Shown: positions 7,269 to 15,964, counted from the first letter of the stretch. The stretch is DNA of 64,000 nt from Novosphingobium sp. RL4 (GCF_035658495.1 NZ_CP141944.1:1514001-1578000), one strand, 5' to 3'. Notes: generated by a model from the sequence alone, not told the origin. A program made the numbers and translations.

Positions 7269-9806
7269 TCAATAGATATCGCGGCGATAGAGCCCGGCTT
7301 CGGCCATCGCTTCCACCCTTTCGTCGCCCAGCGCACGGCGCAAGGCGTCGTCAACCGCCGGGGCCATGCCCTGAAGGCTGCCGCAGACGAGGATCGCGGC
7401 GCCGTTTTCCACCCAGTCCCGCAGGTCCGCCTCGGCTTCGGCCAGCAGGTGCTGCACATAGCGCCCGCAGTCCGCATCGCGCGACCATGCGCGGTCGAGG
7501 CGGGTGAGCGTGCCGTCCGCCAGCCAGCCGTCCACTTCGCCCGGAAGCAGGGCGTCATGCGCGCGGCTGCGTTCGCCGAACAGCAGCCAGTGGCCGCCGC
7601 GTCCCTCGGCGCGGGACTGGCGCAAGTGGCCGCGCAGCCCGGCAAGGCCGGTGCCGTTGCCGATCAGGATCAGGCGGCGCCCCCCGGCGGGAGCGTGGAA
7701 GCCCTCGTTGGCGCGCAGGCGAAGCGAGACTGCGCCGCCCGGCGAAGCGAAATGCGTCAGCCAGCCGGAACCGAGACCCAGCGTGCCGTCCGTTCGTTCC
7801 ACCTGGCGGACCAGCAGGTCGAGGCTGCCGTCGCCGGGGACCGATGCGATCGAGTATTCGCGGTGCGGCAGGGGACGGAGCGCGGCCACGAGTTCCCCGG
7901 CGCTTTCCACCAGGTGGTCGGGAATGAGCGCGCGGGAGAGGTGATCGGCCAGGGACTTGCCCTCCACCTCGACATCGCGGCCCAGCCCGCAGGCCGAAAG
8001 GTAGGCGGCGATGCGCGCGGGATCGTTGGCGCCGGGCAGGACTTCGGCGATGTCACCCGCCTGCCATGACGGCATCGGACCGGTAGCGGGCCTGATGCTG
8101 ACGAGGAAGGCAGGGCCTCCGGCGCTGCCCGGGTTGAGCAGGCGGCGTTCGGCAAGCTGCCAGTTCTCGTAAGCGGCGGGCTCCCAGTCCGGCATGTCGG
8201 GTTCGGCGCCGAGCGCGGCGAGTTGCTGCTGCCACTGGCGCTGGGCGTCGATATCCTCGCCGTTCACTTCCACCATGTCGAACAGGCGCCGCGCGCCGCC
8301 GGCATGGAGCCAGCGGTCAACGGAATGGCCGAAGGCGCAGAACTCGGGATATTCGCGGTCGCCCAGGGCGAGGACGGCATATTCGAGGTGTTCGGCGCCG
8401 GGCGGGGTCGCCATCGCCTGACGGGCGAAGCGGCGCGCCGGGTCGGGCGGTTCGCCTTCGCCATAAGTGCTGACCACGAAGAGCGCGCGATCGACATCGG
8501 AGAGCAGCGCATCGTCCACTGCCGAAAGCGGCACGACCCGGGCGCCGCCAAGCGCGGCGGCGGTCTGGCGGGCAAGGCGTTCGGCGCCGCCGGTCTGGCT
8601 GGCGAAGGCGACAAGCAGGTCGCCGGTAGCGGCGGACAGGGCGGGCTGGGCCTCCACCACTTCCCTGAGCGACCGTTTCTTGCGGCGGCGCACAAGGTAG
8701 AGCAGCAGTCCGGTAACGGTGAAAAGCGGCATCGTCAGGCTGGTCAGCAGGAGCAGGATGCGTCCGCCGATGCCGAAGAAGGCGCCGCGATGCAGTTCGT
8801 ACATGCTGGTGGTGATGACCTTGCCCAGGCTGCGCCGGTCGTAGCGGTCGGCCTTGACCAGTTTGCCGTCGGCAAGATCGACCTTGATGTCGTCGGTCAT
8901 GCGGTCATGCCGGGCATCTTCCAGCAGCACCCGGAACGTGGCCGTTTCCTTGCCGTCCTCTGGCATGGAAATGGAGATCGACCGATAGCGGCCGTCCATC
9001 GCGGCCAGCACCGTGGGCCAGGCGCGGGCCAGGCTGGGCACAGGGGTTTCCTTTGCGGCTTCCTTCGCGCCTTCCTTGCCGTTCGCGCCGCCGCCATGCC
9101 CGCTTTCCTCGCGGCTGGTCTTGCCGGTGAGTGCGTAGAGCACGCCCTGCCGGTACCAGTCGTAGGACCACCAGAGCCCGGTCAGCGCGCTCAGCAGATA
9201 GACGAGCGCCACCCAGCCGCCGATCACGGCATGCAGCGCGCGGTAAAGGTTGCGGCCGCTCTTGCGCAGGTCCAGCACCAGCCATGCGCGCCAGTCGAAC
9301 GTGCGGCGGGGCCAGCGCAAGTAGAGGCCGGAAATCGCGAAGAACACCAGCGAGATCGCGGAGAAGGCGGTGATCTGGCGGCCGATCCCGTTGCCGCCGC
9401 CCGGCAGCGCGAGCCAGCGGTGCAGGTCCTCCACCGTGCGGAAGAAGCCGGTGCCGCTGGGCTGTCCCAGCAGGATGCCGCTGCGCGGGTCCACGTAGCT
9501 GCGCTCGCCGCGCCGCTCCTTGCCCTGCGCGGCGAACTGGACCTGCCAGGCGGCCTCGGGGTCGTGCTCGGCGGTCAGCCGCTCGACCTTGAGACCGGCG
9601 CGCTGCGCGGAGGCGCGGGCGATCACCTCGTCAGGGGAAAGCGCCGGGCCCTTACCGGGGGAAAGGGTGACGATGCCCGGGCTGAGCAGGCGCATGATCT
9701 CGTTCTCGAAGCTCAGCGTGGCGCCGGTCACGCCCATCAGCGCGAGCACGAAGCCGGCGGTGATTCCGAGGAACCAGTGAATCTGAAACAGTACCTGCCG
9801 CGTCAC
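7269..9806 (-). CDS. PepSY membrane protein fused to flavodoxin and FAD/NAD(P)H reductase domains
   Basis: An 845-residue fusion. Residues 1 to about 390 are a PepSY-associated membrane region with several helices and histidines that could bind haem (QIHWFLG, DLHRWLAL, ELHRGAFF). A flavodoxin domain follows (LLVAFASQTGGAERLARQ, VSTYGEGEPP). A CysJ/P450-reductase-like FAD and NAD(P) module ends the protein (HREYSIASVP, LIGNGTGLAGLRGH, LVCGSLQGMA). Such proteins are thought to pass electrons from NAD(P)H across the inner membrane, often to reduce ferric chelates. The start is the GTG at 9806, with GGAAG upstream and QVLFQIHWFLG directly after it. Upstream codons look untranslated. A Fur-like site lies 112 bases upstream. 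Confidence 0.85.
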   Translation of the reverse strand: MTRQVLFQIHWFLGITAGFVLALMGVTGATLSFENEIMRLLSPGIVTLSPGKGPALSPDEVIARASAQRAGLKVERLTAEHDPEAAWQVQFAAQGKERRGERSYVDPRSGILLGQPSGTGFFRTVEDLHRWLALPGGGNGIGRQITAFSAISLVFFAISGLYLRWPRRTFDWRAWLVLDLRKSGRNLYRALHAVIGGWVALVYLLSALTGLWWSYDWYRQGVLYALTGKTSREESGHGGGANGKEGAKEAAKETPVPSLARAWPTVLAAMDGRYRSISISMPEDGKETATFRVLLEDARHDRMTDDIKVDLADGKLVKADRYDRRSLGKVITTSMYELHRGAFFGIGGRILLLLTSLTMPLFTVTGLLLYLVRRRKKRSLREVVEAQPALSAATGDLLVAFASQTGGAERLARQTAAALGGARVVPLSAVDDALLSDVDRALFVVSTYGEGEPPDPARRFARQAMATPPGAEHLEYAVLALGDREYPEFCAFGHSVDRWLHAGGARRLFDMVEVNGEDIDAQRQWQQQLAALGAEPDMPDWEPAAYENWQLAERRLLNPGSAGGPAFLVSIRPATGPMPSWQAGDIAEVLPGANDPARIAAYLSACGLGRDVEVEGKSLADHLSRALIPDHLVESAGELVAALRPLPHREYSIASVPGDGSLDLLVRQVERTDGTLGLGSGWLTHFASPGGAVSLRLRANEGFHAPAGGRRLILIGNGTGLAGLRGHLRQSRAEGRGGHWLLFGERSRAHDALLPGEVDGWLADGTLTRLDRAWSRDADCGRYVQHLLAEAEADLRDWVENGAAILVCGSLQGMAPAVDDALRRALGDERVEAMAEAGLYRRDIY

Positions 9807-9917
9807 GTCTTCGCTTCCCGCTTGATCTTGCCGGGGCCGCCCACCGGCCCCTCGGGAAAGCGCGTGCCGTTCGGCCTCTGGACTTTCGCAAGTCTTCCCT
9901 CGAGGGAGCTTCGCTAA

Positions 9918-9932
9918 TGCGATCAACTTGCA
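9918..9932. promoter_or_regulatory. Candidate Fur-type operator
   Basis: TGCGATCAACTTGCA is a 15-base imperfect palindrome of the form TGC(A/G)A-N5-T(T/C)GCA. It matches the site at 31129-31143 (opposite orientation) at 12 of 15 bases. Both lie upstream of PepSY iron-reduction genes. The family assignment is from memory of alphaproteobacterial Fur/Mur boxes. Confidence 0.45.
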
Positions 9933-9957
9933 ATAGCAACAGAGATTTCATTCGTTT

Positions 9958-10002
9958 GCAGGAGCGGCGCGCGCGGACCTTCGCAAGGCGCGCCGCTCCT
10001 GC
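9958..10002 (-). terminator. Strong hairpin after threonine aldolase
   Basis: GCAGGAGCGGCGCGC (9958-9972) and GCGCGCCGCTCCTGC (9988-10002) are perfect 15-bp arms around a 15-base loop. They begin two bases after the threonine aldolase stop codon. There is no U-tract, so termination may need Rho or the hairpin may protect the 3' end. Confidence 0.65.
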
Positions 10003-10004
10003 CT

Positions 10005-11075
10005 TCAGGCCGCGACGGGGCGGGCACATTCTCGCGCAAGATCGAGCACGTCGGCGGCAAGGCGGTCCACTTGTGCCGGGTCGGCGTCCCACGCGAACAT
10101 GAAGCGGGCACCGCCGCCGATGAAGGTGTAGAAGCGCCAGCCGCGCGCGCGCAGTCCATCCAGAACCGGTTCGGGCGCGGAGAGGAACACGGCGTTGGCA
10201 TCGACCGGGAAGATCAGTTCCAGCCCGGCCACACCCGCGAAGGCATCCGCAAGGCGGCGGGCGCAGCCATTGGCATGGCGCGCGTTCGCCAGCCATGCGC
10301 CGCTTTCGAGCACGCCGATCCACGGCGCCGAGAGGTAGCGCATCTTCGAGGCGAGCTGCCCGGCCTGCTTGCAGCGGTAGGAGAAGTCTTCCGACAGCGT
10401 GCGGTCGAAGAAGATGACCGCTTCGCCCACGGCCATGCCGTTCTTGGTGCCGCCGAAGCAGAGCACGTCCACGCCGGCCTGCCAGGTGATCTCGGCGGGG
10501 GTGCAGTCCAGCGCCGCGCAGGCATGGGCGAAGCGGGCGCCGTCCATGTGCAGCTTCAGCCCGAGCGCGCGGCAGGTGGCGGAGATCGCCTCGATTTCGG
10601 CCACGGAATAGACCTGCCCGGTCTCGGTCGGCTGGGTGATGGTGACGACGCGCGGCTTGGGGAAGTGGATGTCCGACCGGCCGGTGGCGAGCGCGCGAAT
10701 GGCCTCCGGCGTCAGCTTGCCGTCGGCGCTCTGGGCGACCAGCAGCTTGGACCCGTTCGAGAAGAACTCCGGCGCGCCGCATTCGTCGGTCTCGACGTGG
10801 GCGAAGGAGGAGCAGATCACCGAGTGATAGGACTGGCACAGCGCGGCAAGCGCCAGCGAGTTGGCGGCAGTGCCGTTGAAGGCGAAATAGACGTCGCAAT
10901 CGGTGGCGAACAGCGCGCGGAAGGCGTCGGCGGCGCGGCGCGTCCATTCATCCTCGCCGTAAGCGGTGGCCGAGCCGGTATTGGCCAGCTCCATCGCGGA
11001 CCAGGCCTCGGGGCAGATTCCGGCATAATTGTCGCTGGCGAATTGCTGGGCCGGGGCGGGACGGATCTGGGACAT
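10005..11075 (-). CDS. ltaE: Low-specificity L-threonine aldolase
   Basis: A 356-residue PLP enzyme of fold type I that splits L-threonine or allo-threonine to glycine and acetaldehyde. The PLP lysine is in VLCFGGTKNGM, the substrate/cofactor aspartate in LHMDGARFAHA, and the conserved FASDNYAGICPEA opens the domain. The start at 11075 (MSQIRPAP) has AGAAGGA eight bases upstream. A longer frame reaching 11219 runs through a hairpin-rich leader and is not likely translated. It is monocistronic, with a strong hairpin just after the stop. Confidence 0.87.
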   Translation of the reverse strand: MSQIRPAPAQQFASDNYAGICPEAWSAMELANTGSATAYGEDEWTRRAADAFRALFATDCDVYFAFNGTAANSLALAALCQSYHSVICSSFAHVETDECGAPEFFSNGSKLLVAQSADGKLTPEAIRALATGRSDIHFPKPRVVTITQPTETGQVYSVAEIEAISATCRALGLKLHMDGARFAHACAALDCTPAEITWQAGVDVLCFGGTKNGMAVGEAVIFFDRTLSEDFSYRCKQAGQLASKMRYLSAPWIGVLESGAWLANARHANGCARRLADAFAGVAGLELIFPVDANAVFLSAPEPVLDGLRARGWRFYTFIGGGARFMFAWDADPAQVDRLAADVLDLARECARPVAA

Positions 11076-11091
11076 GCGGTATTTCCTTCTG

Positions 11092-11226
11092 GGCTCGGCG
11101 AGCCGGGAGGAAAATGACGGCGATGCAGCTGGAAAACCCGTTTGTTGCCGGTCCGGCCACATCCCTTCGCATGTCTGCGAAGGTACCACCTTGCTCGGGA
11201 GCAGGTTGGTGCCGGGCATTATCCCG
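11092..11226 (-). promoter_or_regulatory. Hairpin-rich 5' leader of threonine aldolase, possible cis-regulatory RNA
   Basis: Read on the minus strand toward the aldolase start, this segment holds five consecutive potential hairpins: CGGG-ATAATG-CCCG (11213-11226), a long stem with two mismatches at 11185-11210, a perfect 8-bp CCTTCGCA/TGCGAAGG stem with a GACA loop (11164-11183), GCCG-GAC-CGGC (11147-11157) and GGCTC-GCC-GAGCC (11092-11104) directly before the ribosome-binding site. The 357-base gap 11076-11432 holds no gene I can support. I cannot match the structure to a named riboswitch family. Confidence 0.45.
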
Positions 11227-11432
11227 ACTCTTGATGCTGGGGCGTCTGCTAGGCCGATCCCGGTCCGCCGTCAATCGGAAGACGGGCCGGACCATCAATC
11301 GGAGAACGGTTCCGGCGATTTCGAGCAGGGGTATCAGCAGGAAGGCTGACTCGACGCGGAGCCCCGGCCTTCGTAGGTTTTTCCCGTCGCTTCCGGCACT
11401 TCGCCGGGCGGTTCGGCAAGACAGCTAGGAAC

Positions 11433-13100
11433 ATGGGGCGGACATTCGACGCGAGATCATCCGGCCTGAGCCGGGCGCGCCAGGCGCTGCTGATCACCGA
11501 TCCAAACCGGCTGATCGGCTATGGCCGCCTGATGACCGCGATCTTCGCGGTGATCGCGATCTATCTCGATCCCACGCAGCCCGGCCGTTACCGGCACGAG
11601 GCGCAGGACGTGCTGGCGATCTACCTCGTCATGGCGATCCTGCTGGTGGCGGTGCCGATCCGCAAGCCGGTGGACAGCCCGGTCCACTTCGCCGTTCACG
11701 TCCTGGATACCGCGATCCTCGGCTGGCTGGCGTTCCTCACCAACGAACTGACCAGCCCGTTCTTCTCGTTTCTGCCCTTTGCGCTGCTGGCGATGGCGGT
11801 GCGCTGGGGGTTCGCGGGCGCGATCGTCGGCGCGGTCATGCTGGAGATGGTGCTGTTCGCGGTCGGCATTCCCGACATTCTCGACGGTGAATCCGAACTC
11901 AACGTGCTCATCATCCGGGCGGCCTACTTCCTGGTCTGCGCGGTGATGCTCGGCTATTTCGGGGCTTACCGCGAAAGCAGCCGCGAACGGCTGGCGCGGC
12001 TGGCGAGCTGGCCAATGGATGCCGGGTTCGGCGACCGGCGCGGCTGGCTGTCCGAACTGTGCCGCCATGCCGCCACCGTCACCGGCTGCGAAAGCCTGAT
12101 CCTGATCTGGCGCGAGCAGGACGAGCCGACCGGCTTCATCGCCCATTGGCGCAAGCAGGGGCTCGACCTGCGGCCGCTGGACCGCGCCAATTTCCGCAGC
12201 GCCTTTTCCGAGGCGCGGCTCGACTTCATGGACCGCACGCGGGCCAGCCAGCTTGGACCGGACGAGATGCTGGCGCTTACGCTCATGCTCGGCGGGCTGG
12301 GCCTGCCGCGTCCGCGTTCGCACGACTATGCGGTGCGTTCCGGCTTTTCCGGGCTGCGGTTCCGCGGGGCGCTGATCCTGGTCGATCCCGAAGGGCGGCC
12401 GGAGGACGCGCTGGCGCTCACCGAGATCATCGCCGCGCGCACGGGGTCCGAACTGGAGCATGTCGAACTGGTGGCCCGCCATGCCGACAGCGTCCGTGCC
12501 GACGAACGCAGCCGCTTCGCGCAGGACCTGCATGACAGCGTGCTGCAGGACCTGACCGCCACGACGCTCAAGCTGCGCGGGCTGGCGGCGCGCGATCCGG
12601 CGGGCGCAAGGGAGCTGGCGGCCGAACTCAAGGACATCGAGGAACTCGTGACCCAGCAGCAGCGGCGCATCCGCAGCTTCGTGGAGGACCAGCGCGATTG
12701 CGACGGCGGAGCGCCCACCGACATGGTGGCCGACTTGCGCCGGGAGGCCGACATTCTCGAAAAGAAGTGGGGCGTCACCGTTCTGTTCGACTGGCACGGA
12801 CGCGCCGCGCAGTTGCCGCGCAGCCTTGTGGACGAGGTGATCCAGCTCTTTTCCGAGGCGACCGCGAACGCCGTGCGCCACGGCGCCGCCACGCAGATCG
12901 CGCTGGAGGCGCGGCTGATCGGCAGCGCGCTGGAACTGGGCGTGGCCGACAACGGACGGGGCCTGGGCCCAGCGGCGAACGGGATCGGCCCGGCCTCGCT
13001 GCGCAGCCGGGCCATGCAACTGGGCGGCTCGATCGCGCTGGACGACAGCGCAACCGGGCTGCGCGTCACCATGGTCATCCCGCTGGAGGAAGCCGCATGA
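11433..13100 (+). CDS. Membrane sensor histidine kinase, NarX/DegS type (HisKA_3)
   Basis: A 555-residue kinase. About five membrane helices lie between residues 28 and 170, followed by a GAF-like linker. The HisKA_3 dimerisation motif has the phosphoacceptor at His367 (FAQDLHDSVLQDL), and an HATPase domain follows with the N box EATANAVRHGA and the G1 box VADNGRGLG. It should autophosphorylate and pass the phosphate to the response regulator encoded directly downstream, whose start overlaps its stop in ATGA. The signal is unknown; the membrane-embedded sensor has no large periplasmic domain. Confidence 0.87.
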   Translation: MGRTFDARSSGLSRARQALLITDPNRLIGYGRLMTAIFAVIAIYLDPTQPGRYRHEAQDVLAIYLVMAILLVAVPIRKPVDSPVHFAVHVLDTAILGWLAFLTNELTSPFFSFLPFALLAMAVRWGFAGAIVGAVMLEMVLFAVGIPDILDGESELNVLIIRAAYFLVCAVMLGYFGAYRESSRERLARLASWPMDAGFGDRRGWLSELCRHAATVTGCESLILIWREQDEPTGFIAHWRKQGLDLRPLDRANFRSAFSEARLDFMDRTRASQLGPDEMLALTLMLGGLGLPRPRSHDYAVRSGFSGLRFRGALILVDPEGRPEDALALTEIIAARTGSELEHVELVARHADSVRADERSRFAQDLHDSVLQDLTATTLKLRGLAARDPAGARELAAELKDIEELVTQQQRRIRSFVEDQRDCDGGAPTDMVADLRREADILEKKWGVTVLFDWHGRAAQLPRSLVDEVIQLFSEATANAVRHGAATQIALEARLIGSALELGVADNGRGLGPAANGIGPASLRSRAMQLGGSIALDDSATGLRVTMVIPLEEAA

Positions 13101-13756
13101 ACATGCCCGCGAGCGCTTGCCGGGTCCTGGTTGCGGACGATCACCCCCTGCTGCTGCGCGGGCTGGCGGACATGCTGCGCGGCACGGGCGAGGTGGACCT
13201 GATCGAGGCCACCGGCAGCGGCACGCGCGCTCTGGCGGTGATCAGGGAGAAGCGCCCCGAAGTCGCGGTGCTCGACGTGTCGATGCCCGATGTCGGCGGC
13301 CTCGCGATCCTGCGCGCGATCAGCGAGGCGGGCTGGCCGGTCCGGGTCATCTTCCTGTCGGCAACGATGAGCGGGCGGCAGATCGCCGAAGCCATCGCGC
13401 TTGGGGTCTGGGGCCTGCTGCTCAAGGACTATGCCGCCAATTCGCTGCTCGACTGCCTGCGCGAGGTGGTGTCCGGCCGCAAGTGGCTGCCGGAGGACCT
13501 GGTCGCCAAGGGGCGGCGGGGCGGGGGCGTGGACATCGCCTCCGATATCGGCAACCTCACTCCGCGCGAGCGGGAGATCAGCGCGCTGGTCTGCCGGGGG
13601 TTCTCGAACAAGGCGATCGGGGGGATGCTCGGGTCGACCGAGGGGACGGTGAGCATTCACCTCCACAACATCTACCGCAAGCTCGACATTTCCAGCCGCA
13701 CCACGCTGGCGACGCTGTTCGTGAAGTATCAGGCCCAGCGCAGCGAGCAGGAGTGA
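13097..13756 (+). CDS. NarL/FixJ family response regulator
   Basis: A 219-residue protein with a complete receiver: acidic pair Asp14-Asp15, phosphorylation site Asp60 in VLDVSMPD, and the switch lysine in LLLKDY. It ends in a LuxR-type helix-turn-helix (LTPREREISALVCRGFSNKA). It starts inside the last codons of the kinase gene (ATGA overlap), so the two are translationally coupled and form one phosphorelay. Target genes cannot be read here. The next gene starts two bases after its stop and is probably in the same operon. Confidence 0.88.
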   Translation: MNMPASACRVLVADDHPLLLRGLADMLRGTGEVDLIEATGSGTRALAVIREKRPEVAVLDVSMPDVGGLAILRAISEAGWPVRVIFLSATMSGRQIAEAIALGVWGLLLKDYAANSLLDCLREVVSGRKWLPEDLVAKGRRGGGVDIASDIGNLTPREREISALVCRGFSNKAIGGMLGSTEGTVSIHLHNIYRKLDISSRTTLATLFVKYQAQRSEQE

Positions 13757-13758
13757 CC

Positions 13759-14766
13759 ATGGCTGCGCAGCCCCCACCCGCTGCGCAAGGCGGCCGCCTG
13801 CGGTTCTGGCTTGGCGTGGTGGTGGGGGCGGCCTTCCTCGCGGTGCTGTGGTCCACGGTGGACATGGCCGCTGTCGGCGCGCTGCTGGTGCGCGCGACAT
13901 GGCCGCCGCTGGCGCTGGCGCTGCTGGCCTATGCGCTCGACTTCCTGCTGCGGGCGTGGCGGTTCCGGCTGCTGCTCGATCCCGGCGGGCGGGACGTGCC
14001 CTTCGCGCCTACGGTGGCGCCTTTCGTGGCAAGCTTCGGCATCAGCGATATCCTGCCCTTTCGCCTTGGCGACGTGTTCCGCGTCTACTGGTTTCACCGC
14101 AGGTTCGCACTGCCGGTGGGGCATGTGCTGGGGGCGATGGTGGTGGAGCGCGTGCTCGATCTCGTGTCGATCCTGATGGTTGCCGGCGTGGCCCTGATGC
14201 TGGTGGACAGTACGCTTCCCGCCGAGATCGTGGCGCAGTTCCGGCTGGTGCTGGCGGTCGCGGTGATCGCGAGCCTAGCGGTGCTGCTTTCGCCGTCGCT
14301 GATCGAGGGGCTGGCCGGCCTGATCGAGCGGAAACTGCCGTTCGCCGCCGCCGCGAAACTGGCGGAAACGGCACGGGCGGTGGCGCGCGCGGTGCGGGGA
14401 AGCGGCGGCCCGAAGCGGATCGCGGGGATGGTGCTGCTGTCCTTCGCGCTATGGCTGCTCGAAAGCCTCGTCATGCTGGGGGCATGGGTGAGCCTGGGCG
14501 GCAGCGTGACCGAGGGGCTGCGGCCGCTGGTGGCCTTTGCCTTTTCCACGCTGGGCACGCTGGTGCCGGCGCTGCCGGGGCATTTCGGTTCCTACGAATT
14601 CTTCGGGATGCTTTCCTACCGGGCGGTAGGTGTCGGCGCCGAGCAGGCCACCGCGACGATCCTGCTGGCGCATCTCATGCTCTGGCTGCCGACCGCACTG
14701 TTCGCACTCGGCTGGCTGGCAGCCGCACGAACCGGCTCCCCGCTGCGGCTGCTGAGAGCAGGCTGA
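13759..14766 (+). CDS. UPF0104 / lysylphosphatidylglycerol synthase TM-family membrane protein
   Basis: A 335-residue protein with about eight membrane helices. It has the family pattern FGISDILPFRLGDVFRVYW followed by VVERVLDL. Members (YbhN, AglD and the membrane half of MprF) are flippase-like or help transfer lipid-linked groups; the exact activity of stand-alone forms is unclear. It starts two bases after the response-regulator stop, so the two-component pair probably controls or is cotranscribed with it. That points to an envelope-lipid role for the system. Confidence 0.75.
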   Translation: MAAQPPPAAQGGRLRFWLGVVVGAAFLAVLWSTVDMAAVGALLVRATWPPLALALLAYALDFLLRAWRFRLLLDPGGRDVPFAPTVAPFVASFGISDILPFRLGDVFRVYWFHRRFALPVGHVLGAMVVERVLDLVSILMVAGVALMLVDSTLPAEIVAQFRLVLAVAVIASLAVLLSPSLIEGLAGLIERKLPFAAAAKLAETARAVARAVRGSGGPKRIAGMVLLSFALWLLESLVMLGAWVSLGGSVTEGLRPLVAFAFSTLGTLVPALPGHFGSYEFFGMLSYRAVGVGAEQATATILLAHLMLWLPTALFALGWLAAARTGSPLRLLRAG

Positions 14767-14828
14767 GCTGGATACAGCGACTGGATTGCGCCCCTTCTTG
14801 CCGTTCAATTGAGCATTTGCGGGCGCAT

Positions 14829-14840
14829 AACCGGACATTC
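14829..14840 (+). repeat. Left copy of a 12-bp direct repeat
   Basis: AACCGGACATTC occurs here and again at 15933-15944, on the two sides of the lower-GC orphan gene at 14874-15740. It may mark an insertion boundary, or be a dispersed short repeat common in this lineage. Confidence 0.4.
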
Positions 14841-14873
14841 CGCTTATCACCGGTGCTGGGACTTTGGGGGGAC

Positions 14874-15740
14874 CTAAAAGTCTAGCTTCTTGATGTTCGC
14901 GATCAGACCGCCCGTCGACCGCTGGAGCTCGCTGATCTGAGCGAGATTTCTCTTCATCCCGCCGCTTATCTCGGCATCGGTGTTTAAGGCTTGATACACC
15001 CGCTCGGCGTCCTCCCATGTGATGCCATAGTTGAGGAAATTGCCCCCGGCCTTGACCGCATCAATTGAGTGCTCGGCACTTCGCAGGAGAAAATAGTAGA
15101 AATATATCTCCCACGCCGGCCGCAGCCGGCCTTCAACCAGCGTTCCTACCTTGAGAATCGCCCGTTGTTCAAATTGCGCTTCGGAGCCTGAGAAAGTGTA
15201 ATAGTCCCGCTTGAACTTCAGGAGGTCAGCGCCGACATCCGGGACATCTGAAATTGTCGTTTTATAGTAACGCGACAAAATAGAGTAGAGGGCGAGGGGC
15301 TGGCCGGTGGTGCTGTGCGTCTCAAGGATCGTTCTAGGCTTCCCCTCGAACTTGTCAGGATAGTTAGCAAAATCTCCCAGCTCCTGCTTGAGCCGACTGC
15401 CTTGCTGCGCCCGCTCCGCAGCCGTAGCGGGTGCGGCGTAATACGTCCCGGCGATCACGCCGGTATTATCGCCCGCGACGTTGATCCCGCCGCTGTTATG
15501 TTGGCCGATGGCGGGTGAATGATCGCCCGTGGTCGCAATCTGTGCTGTATCGGCTCCGTCCGTCGAGGATTGGTTGATCGAAAGGGGAAGGCTTGGTTCG
15601 ACAGCGTTCGGCGGCGGCTTTTGCCAAATCGCAATTAAGAATGCGAGGGCTGCCGCACTGATTGCGACACTCAATCCTAATTTCGGAAAGAACGTGAGCC
15701 CCTGTGCCCATTCCAAGCCGCTTTTCATGGTGTCGATCAT
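14874..15740 (-). CDS. Orphan single-pass membrane protein, possibly acquired
   Basis: A 288-residue protein I do not recognise. A single membrane helix lies at about residues 19-40 (LGLSVAISAAALAFLIAIW). A Ser/Gly/Asn-rich stretch follows (GDHSPAIGQHNSGGINVAGD, then NTGVIAG), and then a mostly helical soluble domain ending in IANIKKLDF. The Gly-Asp-Ser-Pro-Ala-Ile-Gly type linker resembles linkers seen after the membrane anchor of many orphan bacterial proteins. Base composition is visibly lower in GC than its neighbours, with A/T-ending codons. The gene stands alone between divergent or unrelated units and is flanked by a 12-bp direct repeat. Confidence 0.7.
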   Translation of the reverse strand: MIDTMKSGLEWAQGLTFFPKLGLSVAISAAALAFLIAIWQKPPPNAVEPSLPLSINQSSTDGADTAQIATTGDHSPAIGQHNSGGINVAGDNTGVIAGTYYAAPATAAERAQQGSRLKQELGDFANYPDKFEGKPRTILETHSTTGQPLALYSILSRYYKTTISDVPDVGADLLKFKRDYYTFSGSEAQFEQRAILKVGTLVEGRLRPAWEIYFYYFLLRSAEHSIDAVKAGGNFLNYGITWEDAERVYQALNTDAEISGGMKRNLAQISELQRSTGGLIANIKKLDF

Positions 15741-15932
15741 TTCTTGCCCCTTCCACCCGGCGTCAGTCTAGCACAACAATGCGAGGCCGGAAGTTAGTCC
15801 TTGCCGTTGCCGTTCGTGGACCTTGATCGGGGTTCGGCAGGCATTAGACATTAGGCAGAGGGAGCGGGAACTGCTGCTCTGGTCGGCAGCCAACGCCGCG
15901 TGAGCGTCAGTTATCCTCGAAACCCGCCTTCA

Positions 15933-15944
15933 AACCGGACATTC
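15933..15944 (+). repeat. Right copy of a 12-bp direct repeat
   Basis: Second copy of AACCGGACATTC, 1104 bases from the first (14829-14840), lying between the orphan gene and the end of the GMC oxidoreductase gene. Confidence 0.4.
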
Positions 15945-15964
15945 GCCTACCGGCCCCTTGGCCC

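Noticed and set aside
11164..11210. T-box-like wording (AAGGTGGTACC) in the threonine aldolase leader
   Set aside because: T-boxes are found in Firmicutes, Actinobacteria and a few others; no specifier loop, AG-bulge or antiterminator partner is visible here.
11114..11428. A plus-strand 104-codon frame with a GGGAGG element before its ATG
   Set aside because: It runs through the hairpin region and its product is Arg/Ser-rich without any family resemblance; it would end just before the kinase start only by chance.
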